A stretch of 64,000 bases of DNA from Brumimicrobium sp964585545 (GTDB taxonomy: Bacteria > Bacteroidota > Bacteroidia > Flavobacteriales_D > Crocinitomicaceae). Under the pieces are notes generated by a model. It was not told where the DNA came from, did not search any database, and saw nothing but the letters and a program-made list of their open reading frames with translations. This document shows, one piece after another, positions 17,384 through 25,561 of the stretch. Every line of letters starts with the position of its first letter. The first letter of the stretch is position 1. Location: the NCBI GenBank assembly GCA_964585545.1, contig CAZPDT010000011.1, positions 1-64,000 of the forward strand. Reading direction: 5' to 3'. Both the position numbers and the translations under genes were made by a program.

Positions 17384-19279
17384 TTACAGTCGAACTCCAA
17401 TTATACATACATCATCGAGTTGTGTCTGATCTTTTTTCCACTCTTCAAAGGTCTTGTCAATAATGTTCTTTTGAGTTTCCATAGGTTCTTTATGTATAGA
17501 TAGTAAGAGTTTCTTGAAGTTTTTAGTTTTAAATTTCTTATCATCTTTACCACCGAACTGGCCTGCATACCCATCTGAGAAAATATAAAATACATCACCT
17601 TTATTTAGCATGATATCATGTGTTTTAAAATCATTTGAATAATCAAACTTACCAATGGGTTGTTTACAAGCTTTATGTTCTTCAATCTTATTCTCTCCTT
17701 TTCTTATAATCCAAAGAGGGTTATATGCACCTGCATATTTAAGTCGGTTTTTCTTTATAGCACATAAAGCAATATCCATTCCATCCACTACCTTATCATT
17801 TGATTTTTTAAATTCTTGTATCACAATCTCACGAGTTGTGTTGAGGATATGCCCGGGATCTGCTTCGTTCAGCTCTCTTACCGATCGACTCAAACCGTTT
17901 TTACATACAATAGACACTAATGCACCAGGAACACCATGTCCCGTACAATCCGCAACTGCAATTAATAACCAGCCTTTCTTTTTCTCTAACCAATAAAAAT
18001 CACCAGCAACAATATCTTTAGGTTTATAGATAATAAAAGAATCGGGTAGATTCTTTTTGACGTCCTGATCTTTTGGCAACATCGCCGTCTGTATTCGTTT
18101 AGCATAATTGATAGAATCTAATAAAGCCTTACTTTTTTCATTTATAACTGAGTTTTGTTCATAAATCATCCTACTTTTATTGAAAAGGAGAAGATTCATT
18201 TTTTTTGATTGCCCATATAGATACAATATAATGCCTGTTAGTATGAAAATAATAAGGAACCCTCCAATCATGGCATTTTTAGTTTGATCAACTTCACTAA
18301 GAATATCAGATTCGGGTAAGATAACACCTATAAGAAACGGGTTGTTTGAAGTTAAATCAAACGTTATTAGTTTTCCCCACCACAACTCACCCTCACTTCT
18401 AAATCTGAAAGATTTAGTAGGTTGAGAGGTCTGAGTCCAGTGTTTATATCCATCATTCACAGCTAAAATTACAGTTGAGTCAACATGCTTTAAGATGGCC
18501 TTATTTATAGAAGCTTGGTTATTGAAACTTGAGTCTTTAGGGAGGCCAAGGTATTTACCATCTGCTGACAAAATGAAAAGTTTTCCATTTGCACTCACTT
18601 TTATTGTTTGTGTAAATTTAGTAAGGTCTGATAGTGAAAGATCAAGCGCAAGAATACGTTGTTTATTGGTTTTATTGTCCGTCCAACAAACAGAAGCCGA
18701 CATCCCTGCTTCGGCTGTTGTATTGTATATATACGGCTTGGTCCAATATAATTGATGTTCAGGACTATTGATTACACCCGTATACCATAATCTATCTCTG
18801 GGGTCATCTTTTAATGAATCTTTCCACGAATCAATTAGCACGCTACCTCCTTCTTTAAAATTATTTTTCCAGCTGCTCCAGTGTTCTTTTGCCCCCCATT
18901 TCTTGACATTAACTATCCTATTATAAATGAATGAATCATGAAGCAATACATCATATTCGAAACCCTCTGTATTGGCTAATCCCATTGAAGTTATTTGAGC
19001 ATAATTGGCTAGGATAGGTCCAAAATATTGATTCATAAATTGAGGAGTAGGATTGTTCAGTAGTCCAAGTTGTGCTTGTTCACTGATAGCAAGTAATGTT
19101 GATTCCATTGGTGAGAAAAACGATTCTAGATTAGATTCTGCACTTTCCATAGGCCTTTTGAGTAAAGTCTCGGCAAGACTCTTTTTTGTATTGTTAATAT
19201 TGTAAATTAAATAGGAGAGCGTTAATCCTGTAATGATAAGAATAATAATAGAGAATATCTTGAGGTTTAGTTTCATCAC
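17384..19279 (-). CDS. Membrane SpoIIE-type serine phosphatase with extracytoplasmic sensor
   Basis: An N-terminal membrane segment (about 7-27), a periplasmic sensor of about 290 residues that looks Cache-like (DLSLSDLTKFTQTIK, KLFILSADGKYLG), a second membrane segment (about 333-353), a short coiled coil (NSVINEKSKALLDSINYAKRIQ) and a C-terminal PP2C-type SpoIIE domain with metal-binding motifs AVADCTGHGVPG, DGMDIALCAI and IFSDGYAGQFGG. Such proteins dephosphorylate anti-sigma-factor antagonists or other regulators after sensing an external signal. No partner gene is adjacent, so the target is unknown. Confidence 0.85.
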   Translation of the reverse strand: MMKLNLKIFSIIILIITGLTLSYLIYNINNTKKSLAETLLKRPMESAESNLESFFSPMESTLLAISEQAQLGLLNNPTPQFMNQYFGPILANYAQITSMGLANTEGFEYDVLLHDSFIYNRIVNVKKWGAKEHWSSWKNNFKEGGSVLIDSWKDSLKDDPRDRLWYTGVINSPEHQLYWTKPYIYNTTAEAGMSASVCWTDNKTNKQRILALDLSLSDLTKFTQTIKVSANGKLFILSADGKYLGLPKDSSFNNQASINKAILKHVDSTVILAVNDGYKHWTQTSQPTKSFRFRSEGELWWGKLITFDLTSNNPFLIGVILPESDILSEVDQTKNAMIGGFLIIFILTGIILYLYGQSKKMNLLLFNKSRMIYEQNSVINEKSKALLDSINYAKRIQTAMLPKDQDVKKNLPDSFIIYKPKDIVAGDFYWLEKKKGWLLIAVADCTGHGVPGALVSIVCKNGLSRSVRELNEADPGHILNTTREIVIQEFKKSNDKVVDGMDIALCAIKKNRLKYAGAYNPLWIIRKGENKIEEHKACKQPIGKFDYSNDFKTHDIMLNKGDVFYIFSDGYAGQFGGKDDKKFKTKNFKKLLLSIHKEPMETQKNIIDKTFEEWKKDQTQLDDVCIIGVRL

Positions 19280-19586
19280 CTTTATATTTATAGTGTGGTT
19301 GTTCCTCTCTTATACTGATAAATAGACGTTTTAGTTTCAGAAATATTTAGAAAACACCTGATAAAAACACACGTTACTAACATATAATACTGTTTTTCAA
19401 GGGTATACCATTTTTAATTTTTCGGATTGAATAATGAAACGGAAACTTAAATATGATAATTATCAGGAATCTAATCAAAATAGGATATTAGAACTCCAGT
19501 TTTGCTATTTTCGTTAAGTTGATTGTTTTAAAAAGGAGAAAATCTTTCTTAGGGCAGGAGTAATGATAACCGTTAAATAAAATGAT
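19280..19586. other. 307-base promoter region between phosphatase gene and moeA
   Basis: The region holds the leaders of two divergent genes. It includes the palindrome at 19453-19466 described separately. TATTTTCG at 19506-19513 is a weak TAnnTTTG-like box for moeA. No ORF or structured RNA was recognised; I looked for and did not see a Moco riboswitch. Confidence 0.55.
19453..19466 (+). promoter_or_regulatory. Predicted FNR/DNR-type operator upstream of moeA
   Basis: ATGATAATTATCAG, with a perfect 12-base palindromic core TGATAATTATCA, fits the ATGAY-N4-RTCAT pattern found at five other places near nitrate genes. A TA dinucleotide follows exactly 22 bases on, where the TAnnTTTG box lies in the narK region, but the TTTG half is absent here. 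It would bring Moco synthesis under the same regulator. Confidence 0.55.
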
Positions 19587-20771
19587 ATGATTTCAGTTGA
19601 AGAAGCAAAAAAATTGATTGAGGAATACACCGAACGATTAATACCAGTTACTCAGGAACTCTCAAAATCTTTGAATCAAGTTTTAGCGGAGGATATTCTT
19701 TCACCAATTAATTATCCTCCATTTGATCAATCTGCAATGGATGGATATGCAATTGTTCATTCCGATATACTAAAAGGGAAGGAAATACAAATTGTAGGAG
19801 AAGCACCTGCAGGGAATCCTTACAAAGAGGTAATAACGTCTGGACAATCGGTAAATATTTTTACAGGAGGAAAGGTTCCGGAAGGAGCTGATACAGTTAT
19901 TATACAAGAAAATGTCACTGCAGATAATCGAAGACTGATTGTAAATAACTCTACGTTATCAAAAGGAGCCAATATTCGGACGAAAGGTTTCCAAATAAAG
20001 AAAGGAGATATAGCATTGAAGAAGGGTACTCCTCTTAACCCAGGAGCAATTGGGTTTCTCGCAGGGTTAGGAATAACTGAAGTGAACGTTTTTCAAAATC
20101 CCAAAATAGCATTAATTGTAACCGGAAGTGAATTACAAAAACCGGGAACCCCCCTTGGAAGTGGACAGGTCTATGAATCCAATTCTTTTGCTTTAAAGTC
20201 AGCGCTTCGTTCTGTGCATATTGATACTATAAACGTAATATCCATCGGCGATGATGAAGAAGCAACAAAAAACGCTCTTTCTTCTGCAATACAGGACTCT
20301 GATCTTGTCATTGTGTCAGGTGGAATTTCTGTTGGAAAGTACGATTTTGTTGGTAAATGTTTACGAGAAATTGGGGTAGAAGATATTTTCTATAAGATTT
20401 ATCAAAAACCTGGAAAGCCTCTATTTTTTGGAAAGAAAAAAGATTGCTTAATTTTTGGTTTACCAGGTAATCCAGCCAGCGCATTGAACTGTTTTTATGA
20501 ATATGTTTATTCATCGTTACAGATTATGAGAGGATTCTCAGAACTATTTTTGGAAAAGATGCACCTTCCCATTACATCCGACTGTAAGACAAAGAAAGGC
20601 TTTTCAATTTTTCTCAAAGGCAAAGCTTCGGAAGGTAAAGTCGATGTGCTTACAGGTCAGGAATCTAGTAACATTGGTGCATTTGCGCATGCCAACTGTA
20701 TAATTTACCTTACTGCAGAAAAAGAGAAAGTGAAAACAGGAGATATGGTAGAAGTGCATTTTCTTCCTTGA
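19587..20771 (+). CDS. moeA: Molybdopterin molybdenumtransferase MoeA
   Basis: A 394-residue MoeA that inserts molybdate into adenylylated molybdopterin. Landmarks: PPFDQSAMDGYAI (the conserved MDG(Y/F)A motif), FTGGKVPEGADTVI, the MoCF-binding core GSELQKPG, IVSGGISVGKYDFVG and FGLPGNPASALNCF. Length and domain order are usual. It is the first gene of the Moco operon, preceded by the predicted operator, and followed after 112 bases by mobA. I chose the ATG at 19587; a nearer upstream ATG is out of frame. Confidence 0.95.
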   Translation: MISVEEAKKLIEEYTERLIPVTQELSKSLNQVLAEDILSPINYPPFDQSAMDGYAIVHSDILKGKEIQIVGEAPAGNPYKEVITSGQSVNIFTGGKVPEGADTVIIQENVTADNRRLIVNNSTLSKGANIRTKGFQIKKGDIALKKGTPLNPGAIGFLAGLGITEVNVFQNPKIALIVTGSELQKPGTPLGSGQVYESNSFALKSALRSVHIDTINVISIGDDEEATKNALSSAIQDSDLVIVSGGISVGKYDFVGKCLREIGVEDIFYKIYQKPGKPLFFGKKKDCLIFGLPGNPASALNCFYEYVYSSLQIMRGFSELFLEKMHLPITSDCKTKKGFSIFLKGKASEGKVDVLTGQESSNIGAFAHANCIIYLTAEKEKVKTGDMVEVHFLP

Positions 20772-20811
20772 AAAGATGACTGAAGTCATTTTTCGTACGC
20801 AACGATTGTTG

Positions 20812-20819
20812 TATCTTTG
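20812..20819 (+). promoter_or_regulatory. Possible internal promoter box before mobA
   Basis: TATCTTTG matches the Bacteroidota -7 consensus TAnnTTTG 64 bases before the mobA start. A small hairpin (ATGAC-TGA-AGTCAT then T-run, about 20777-20793) right after moeA could be a weak terminator. Together they suggest that mobA-moaC might also be transcribed separately. No clear TTTG was found at -33. Confidence 0.35.
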
Positions 20820-20883
20820 AATCTGAACAAGTTGTACAAGAAATTGTAAGATTTTGGAACTACAATAATACACAAATGATATT

Positions 20884-21477
20884 ATGAACAGCAACACTAC
20901 GGGAGTGATTCTAGCAGGAGGAAAAAACAGTCGTATGGGATTCGATAAAGGATTATTGCTTGTTGATGGAGTAAAGATTGTAGAACGAATAATCGCTGTC
21001 ATGCAACCGATATTTCAAGACATCATTATCATTAGTAATGGGGATAATTATAATTATACAGGTTGTGATGTGTACCGCGATATTTTTAAAGCATCTGGAC
21101 CAATGGGAGGGATTCATACTGCATTGTCTTATAGTACAACAGAGAAGAATTTTGTTGTCAGCTGTGACATGCCTTTTCTCAATACAGAAACAATTCAATT
21201 TATCGATAGAAATGCAGTTGACTGTGAAATTGCAATTCCCTCTCACAATGGAAAATTAGAACCGTTGTGTGCAGTCTACAATCAATCATGTAAGATTAAA
21301 TTGGAAGAATTATTAAACAAACGTGAGTTGAAATTGAGAAATATGTTGAAGTATTTTAAAACTCAACAAGTAGTAATTCCTCAGGATATGATTACAGAGG
21401 AAAGCTGCTTTGCAAACATCAATACTCCCGAAGAATATGAAACTATAAAAAGGAACAAACATGAGTATTCAAATTAA
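20884..21477 (+). CDS. mobA: Molybdenum cofactor guanylyltransferase MobA
   Basis: A nucleotidyltransferase that joins GMP to Mo-molybdopterin to give the bis-MGD cofactor needed by NarG. The N-terminal GTP-binding loop is GVILAGGKNSRMGFDKGLL, the metal-binding Asp lies in VVSCDMPFL, and PSHNGKLEPLCAVYN is the substrate loop. At 197 residues it is of normal length. It overlaps moaD by 17 bases, so the two are translationally coupled. Confidence 0.93.
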   Translation: MNSNTTGVILAGGKNSRMGFDKGLLLVDGVKIVERIIAVMQPIFQDIIIISNGDNYNYTGCDVYRDIFKASGPMGGIHTALSYSTTEKNFVVSCDMPFLNTETIQFIDRNAVDCEIAIPSHNGKLEPLCAVYNQSCKIKLEELLNKRELKLRNMLKYFKTQQVVIPQDMITEESCFANINTPEEYETIKRNKHEYSN

Positions 21478-21694
21478 GGTATTTGGGCAACTTTCTGAAA
21501 TTGCTGGCAACACTGAATTGGAACTAAACGAACTGTTGGATACAGATCAAATTCGAGAGCAGTTACTTTCTGATTTCCCAAAATTAGAACAGCATCCATT
21601 TGTAATGGCTGTAAATAAAAAGATCATCAAACAAAATCAAAAATTAAATGAAGGGGATGAGGTGGCACTTTTGCCCCCATTTGCTGGAGGATAA
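21461..21694 (+). CDS. moaD: Molybdopterin synthase small subunit MoaD
   Basis: A 77-residue ubiquitin-fold sulfur carrier. The C-terminus is LLPPFAGG; the terminal Gly-Gly is adenylylated by MoeB and then thiocarboxylated before sulfur is passed to precursor Z in the MoaD-MoaE complex. MoeB follows after two bases. The start overlaps mobA. Confidence 0.93.
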   Translation: MSIQIKVFGQLSEIAGNTELELNELLDTDQIREQLLSDFPKLEQHPFVMAVNKKIIKQNQKLNEGDEVALLPPFAGG

Positions 21695-21696
21695 AG

Positions 21697-22833
21697 ATGT
21701 TATCAAATAAAGAAATATCAAGATACAACAGGCATATCTTACTCTCTGAGATAGGAAGAGAAGGTCAAGAAAAATTAAAATCTTCACGTGTTTTAGTTAT
21801 TGGTGCTGGAGGATTGGGATGTCCTGTATTGCTTTATTTAACCGCTGCTGGTGTTGGCACAATTGGAATTATTGACTTTGATACAATAGAAGAATCGAAT
21901 TTGCAACGGCAAACTTTATTTGATGATGCAGATATTGGTCAACCCAAAGCAGAAGTTGCGAAGTTAAAATTGGAAAGAAAAAATCCTTATGTAAAGATTA
22001 AGGCCTACCAGAAGCAGCTTTCTGTAGGGAATGCGCTTGAATTGTTTTCTAATTATGATATTGTAATTGATGGAACGGATAATTTTGCCACTCGCTATAT
22101 GGTCAATGATGCTTGTTTCCTTTTAAAGAAAGTTTTGGTCTCGGGTTCAATTTTTAAATTTGAAGGTCAGGTAATTGTTTTTGATTTTAGGCAAGAAAAC
22201 AGTCCAACTTACCGCTGTTTATTTCCTTCTCCTCCATCGCCTGATCAGGCATTGAGTTGCGCCGAAATTGGGGTCATGGGAGTGCTTCCAGGGATTATTG
22301 GAGCGTTATTGGCGAATGAAGCGATAAAAACAATTGTTGGTATTGGTAAAGTGTTAACGGGAAGACTACTGGTTATGAATACGCTGAGTATGGATATTCA
22401 GACGCTAGATTTTGAAAGGAACAAGGAAGCCATAGAAGCTATTCCACTAACGAAAGCTGAATTTAAAGAAATGGATTACGCATACTTTTGTGGAGAGAGG
22501 AGAGCGAATACAGACATTAAAGAAATTTCAGCAGACCACTTGTTTGCTAAAATTAACGCAAACGAGAGGCTTCAAATCATTGATGTGAGAGCAACAAATG
22601 AAGAACCTCAAACGCCAATGCTCAACAGCATAAAAATACCGCTTGAAGAAATTCTGGATAGGGCAGATGAAATTGAAACAGACAAAAATGTAATTGTTAT
22701 ATGCAGGAGCGGAATAAGAAGTGCAAAGGCCATTGATCTGTTACAACATAAATTGAATCATAAGCATTTATTCAACCTTCAAGGTGGTGTAATGGAATGG
22801 ATATTAAAAGTCAATGAAATTCAAAAAGTATGA
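21697..22833 (+). CDS. moeB: MoeB-type adenylyltransferase fused to a rhodanese domain
   Basis: The N-terminal 250 residues are a ThiF/MoeB/HesA E1-like domain: RYNRHILLSEIGREGQEKL, the ATP loop VIGAGGLGCPVLLYL, and the DGTDNFATRYMVND segment. Residues about 275-375 form a rhodanese domain with active-site loop CRSGIRSA. It activates the MoaD C-terminus with ATP and may also supply sulfur from its rhodanese Cys. The CxxC zinc pairs of E. coli MoeB are reduced (YRCLFP; YFCGER), so zinc binding is probably absent or altered. It overlaps moaE by 4 bases. Confidence 0.92.
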   Translation: MLSNKEISRYNRHILLSEIGREGQEKLKSSRVLVIGAGGLGCPVLLYLTAAGVGTIGIIDFDTIEESNLQRQTLFDDADIGQPKAEVAKLKLERKNPYVKIKAYQKQLSVGNALELFSNYDIVIDGTDNFATRYMVNDACFLLKKVLVSGSIFKFEGQVIVFDFRQENSPTYRCLFPSPPSPDQALSCAEIGVMGVLPGIIGALLANEAIKTIVGIGKVLTGRLLVMNTLSMDIQTLDFERNKEAIEAIPLTKAEFKEMDYAYFCGERRANTDIKEISADHLFAKINANERLQIIDVRATNEEPQTPMLNSIKIPLEEILDRADEIETDKNVIVICRSGIRSAKAIDLLQHKLNHKHLFNLQGGVMEWILKVNEIQKV

Positions 22834-23288
22834 ATAAAAAAAAGAAACACAAGGTATTTATAGAGGGTGCGATTTCTCCAGATGCAATTGCAACTTCAAT
22901 TGATAAACACAGTTCAAAAACAAGTATCGGGGCCCACGATATTTTCCTTGGTCAAGTACGTAAAGATGAAATCGACGGAAAGACAGTGCAAGGGATTGAT
23001 TATTCTGCATATAAAGAAATGGCAGAATTAAAATTTGATGAGATAAGAGAGGCTGCATTTGAAAAATTTGATTTGATCTACATGCACATATACCATAGTT
23101 TAGGTTTTGTGAAAGCAGGTGAGATATCTCTATTTGTTTTTGTTTCTTCTAAACATCGCATTGAAGCATTTGAAGCTTGTCGTTTTGTGGTAGAGGCAGT
23201 GAAAGCAGATGTTCCTATTTGGGGAAAAGAAGTTTTTGAAGATGAAACCCATTCATGGAAAGTAAATCGTTTCAAATCGAAAACATAA
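22830..23288 (+). CDS. moaE: Molybdopterin synthase catalytic subunit MoaE
   Basis: A 152-residue large subunit of molybdopterin synthase. Family features are GAHDIFLGQVRKDEIDGK, IDYSAYKEMAE, IYHSLGFVKAGEISLFV, SSKHRIEAFEACR and VPIWGKEVFED, the last with the catalytic Lys. With MoaD it converts cyclic pyranopterin monophosphate into molybdopterin. Start and stop overlap the neighbouring reading frames or lie close to them, as in one operon. Confidence 0.93.
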   Translation: MNKKKKHKVFIEGAISPDAIATSIDKHSSKTSIGAHDIFLGQVRKDEIDGKTVQGIDYSAYKEMAELKFDEIREAAFEKFDLIYMHIYHSLGFVKAGEISLFVFVSSKHRIEAFEACRFVVEAVKADVPIWGKEVFEDETHSWKVNRFKSKT

Positions 23289-23306
23289 CAAATTTAAAAT
23301 TGATTT

Positions 23307-24218
23307 ATGGTTGATGTAACATTTAAGACAACTACATTGCGAAAAGCTGTTGCTACAGCATTGGTAAAAGTAAGTAAAGCGGAAACGATTAATGCTGTTA
23401 AAAACAAGACAGTACCCAAAGGTGATGTGCTAGAATGTGCGCGTACAGCCGGTCTTTTTGGAGTGAAGCGCACCAGTGACATGATACCGGATTGCCATCC
23501 CATGCCCGTAGAGTTCACACAAATTCGTTATGCTCTTTCTAAAATGGAAATAGAAATTGAAGTGGAGGTGCATACCGTTTACAAAACGGGTGTTGAAGTA
23601 GAGGCAATGCACGGTGCTTCTGTGGTGGCACTAACCATTTATGACATGTTGAAACCTATTGATAAAGGCATTGAAATTTCATCTATACAACTCAAAGAAA
23701 AGAAAGGTGGAAAGTCTGATTTTATTGACAAATACAGAAAAGACTTGAAAGCGGCTGTAATCGTTTGTTCAGATAGTATTTCAAAAGGAGACAAGGAAGA
23801 CCGTGCAGGTAAGTCCATAATGAGGAAGTTAGAAAGTTGTAATGTTCGTGTAACTGATTATGAGATCATTCCAGATGAGTCTGAAATCATTCAACAAAAA
23901 GTTGAGGAACGTCACCAAGAAAAAAATGACATTATTATATTGACTGGAGGGACAGGACTTTCGCCAAGAGATGTTACTCCAGAAGCGATTCGTCCTTTAT
24001 TGGATCGTGAAATACCTGGTGTTATGGAGGCGGCAAGGAATTATGGACAAGACCGAACACCTTTTTCTATGTTGTCGAGAGGTGTAGCAGGAATGAAAGG
24101 CAACTGTTTGGTGTTGGCATTGCCAGGCTCTACAAAAGGAGCGAAAGAATCAATGGATGCACTTTTTCCCTCTATACTTCATATTTTTAGAGTAATAGGA
24201 GGAGCAAGACACAATTAA
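23307..24218 (+). CDS. MoaC-MoaB fusion protein
   Basis: The N-terminal half (about 1-145) is MoaC, cyclic pyranopterin monophosphate synthase: VPKGDVLECAR with the catalytic Lys, DCHPMPVEF, EAMHGASVVALTIYDMLK with the catalytic Asp and Lys. The C-terminal half (about 150-303) is MoaB/MogA-like, a molybdopterin adenylyltransferase, with VIVCSDSISKGDKEDRAG, ILTGGTGLSPRDVTPEA and LALPGSTKGAKE. One polypeptide thus catalyses the second and a later step of Moco synthesis. The fused form is known in Bacteroidota. It is the last Moco gene of this operon. Confidence 0.93.
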   Translation: MVDVTFKTTTLRKAVATALVKVSKAETINAVKNKTVPKGDVLECARTAGLFGVKRTSDMIPDCHPMPVEFTQIRYALSKMEIEIEVEVHTVYKTGVEVEAMHGASVVALTIYDMLKPIDKGIEISSIQLKEKKGGKSDFIDKYRKDLKAAVIVCSDSISKGDKEDRAGKSIMRKLESCNVRVTDYEIIPDESEIIQQKVEERHQEKNDIIILTGGTGLSPRDVTPEAIRPLLDREIPGVMEAARNYGQDRTPFSMLSRGVAGMKGNCLVLALPGSTKGAKESMDALFPSILHIFRVIGGARHN

Positions 24219-24235
24219 ATTTTAAATTATAAACT

Positions 24236-24622
24236 ATGGTAATTACTGATTTTAATGAAAAGTACTATATGTACGAAAACATGGCAATATGGGAAATCAA
24301 ATCAATGGATGACTTTTTCGATAGCCACAAACAGATGAGGGAAATCTTTAAAAATGAATATGGTGTAGATTATTCAGAAGAAACCATTGAAGAAGTCAAC
24401 CTGTTGGATGCAGGCTTTTCTATTGTTGAAAAGCTCTTGGACTGTTTTGATGATAAACATTTTGTTGTTTTCTCTCTGGACGATGAAAATCACAATATTC
24501 TTAAAGGGCTACAGGATAAGAAAGCAATTAATTTTGGAATGGATATTTATGTATTAAATCCGACTAGGATTTACGTTTTAGAAGCAGACAAGACGAAAGA
24601 TTTGCAAAAATACGACACATAA
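24236..24622 (+). CDS. Hypothetical protein at the end of the Moco operon
   Basis: A 128-residue acidic soluble protein without a signal peptide or known motif. Visible segments are IWEIKSMDDFFDSHKQM, NLLDAGFSIVEKLLDCF and GMDIYVLNPTRIYVLEA. It starts 17 bases after moaCB on the same strand and is followed after 6 bases by a MORN-repeat gene, so it is probably co-transcribed with the Moco genes. I do not recognise the family and do not propose a function. Confidence 0.6.
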   Translation: MVITDFNEKYYMYENMAIWEIKSMDDFFDSHKQMREIFKNEYGVDYSEETIEEVNLLDAGFSIVEKLLDCFDDKHFVVFSLDDENHNILKGLQDKKAINFGMDIYVLNPTRIYVLEADKTKDLQKYDT

Positions 24623-24628
24623 CACATT

Positions 24629-25081
24629 ATGGTAGACCGCTCATCTGTAAGAAACAGTTTACGTTTTTATAGAGTAATCGGAACTTGTATACTGCTTGTT
24701 TATATTTGGATACAATACGAATACAGTTCAGGCAACTGGAGTTACAGCAATGGTATGCCCAAGATTGAGGGAGAACATGTCAACGGACATGATGAGGGAA
24801 CATGGACTTGGTATTATGAAAATGGCAAGAAACAGATGCAAGGCACTTTTCACAAAGGGAAGCGCGATGGACTTTGGACAATTTGGGACAGGGATGGAAA
24901 TAAAGTGAGTGAAAGCATCTATAAAAATGATAAGTTGAATGGGAAATTCACACATTGGTATGCAAATGGTCAAAAGGAAAGTGAAGGCCACTACCAAGAC
25001 GATAAATTAGTGGGTACTGTTATTTATTACAACCGAGACGGGCGAATTAAGCAACGGAAACAATTTCCAAAGGCAGAATAG
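24629..25081 (+). CDS. Membrane-anchored MORN/YwqK-like repeat protein
   Basis: An N-terminal hydrophobic segment (about residues 13-25) is followed by four repeats of the MORN/YwqK type: EGEHVNGHDEGTWTWYYENG, QGTFHKGKRDGLWTIWDRDG, ESIYKNDKLNGKFTHWYANG and EGHYQDDKLVGTVIYYNRDG. Annotation pipelines often name such proteins YwqK antitoxin, but no toxin gene is next to it. The repeats form extended beta-hairpins; the role here is unknown. It ends the rightward Moco operon and converges with the gene at 25097. Confidence 0.7.
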   Translation: MVDRSSVRNSLRFYRVIGTCILLVYIWIQYEYSSGNWSYSNGMPKIEGEHVNGHDEGTWTWYYENGKKQMQGTFHKGKRDGLWTIWDRDGNKVSESIYKNDKLNGKFTHWYANGQKESEGHYQDDKLVGTVIYYNRDGRIKQRKQFPKAE

Positions 25082-25096
25082 CTCGGATTCAATCCG

Positions 25097-25558
25097 TTAT
25101 TCAGGCAATTCAAACTCTGTTTCCCAATTTTCACCTGAGTCAATGGTTTTTAACTTTACTTTTAAAAATGAATTGTCGCCACGTTTGAGGTGGGTTCGGT
25201 CAAGAACTGTACTTTCTTCTCCTTTGTCTTTGTCTTTAATAACGTCTCCAATGCGGGGCATGAAGGGATAAAGTATGGTGAGTTTCTCATCTTCAGTCGC
25301 CACCATTTCTGCACCAGTTTCGAAAAGTATTTCCTCAAATTTTTCTGTAACGATTACATCATTTACATCTTTACTGGCTTTTTTCTCAGAGACTCTTGTT
25401 GTCCAATCGGTAAACTTATCAATGGCTTCATTCTTAAGTTTTCCTTGAATATATGCAGGGAAAGGGGAACGAATATGTTCATGGTCATTGAGCCAAAAAT
25501 CAAATGCAGATTCAATCATTTCGCTTTCAACTATTATTTTTTTATTTTCGTTTTCCAT
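25097..25558 (-). CDS. Hypothetical protein downstream of the Crp/Fnr gene
   Basis: A 153-residue, strongly charged soluble protein. It starts right after the Crp/Fnr gene (3-base gap) in the operon hemerythrin-moaA-crp, so it belongs to the same predicted regulon. Visible parts are AFDFWLNDHEHIRSPFPAY, a Lys/Glu-rich middle and PFMPRIGDVIKDKDKGEESTVLDRTH (shown in part). The C-terminal half looks like a small beta-rich domain. I do not recognise the family. Confidence 0.6.
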   Translation of the reverse strand: MENENKKIIVESEMIESAFDFWLNDHEHIRSPFPAYIQGKLKNEAIDKFTDWTTRVSEKKASKDVNDVIVTEKFEEILFETGAEMVATEDEKLTILYPFMPRIGDVIKDKDKGEESTVLDRTHLKRGDNSFLKVKLKTIDSGENWETEFELPE

Positions 25559-25561
25559 TGT

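Noticed and set aside
20812..20819. A strong internal terminator and independent mobA unit
   Set aside because: The hairpin is small, no -33 element is visible, and moeA to moaCB are clearly related in function; kept only as a possible internal promoter.
24629..25081. Toxin-antitoxin system from the YwqK-like name
   Set aside because: The name is based on MORN-like repeats only; the neighbouring gene does not resemble a toxin.
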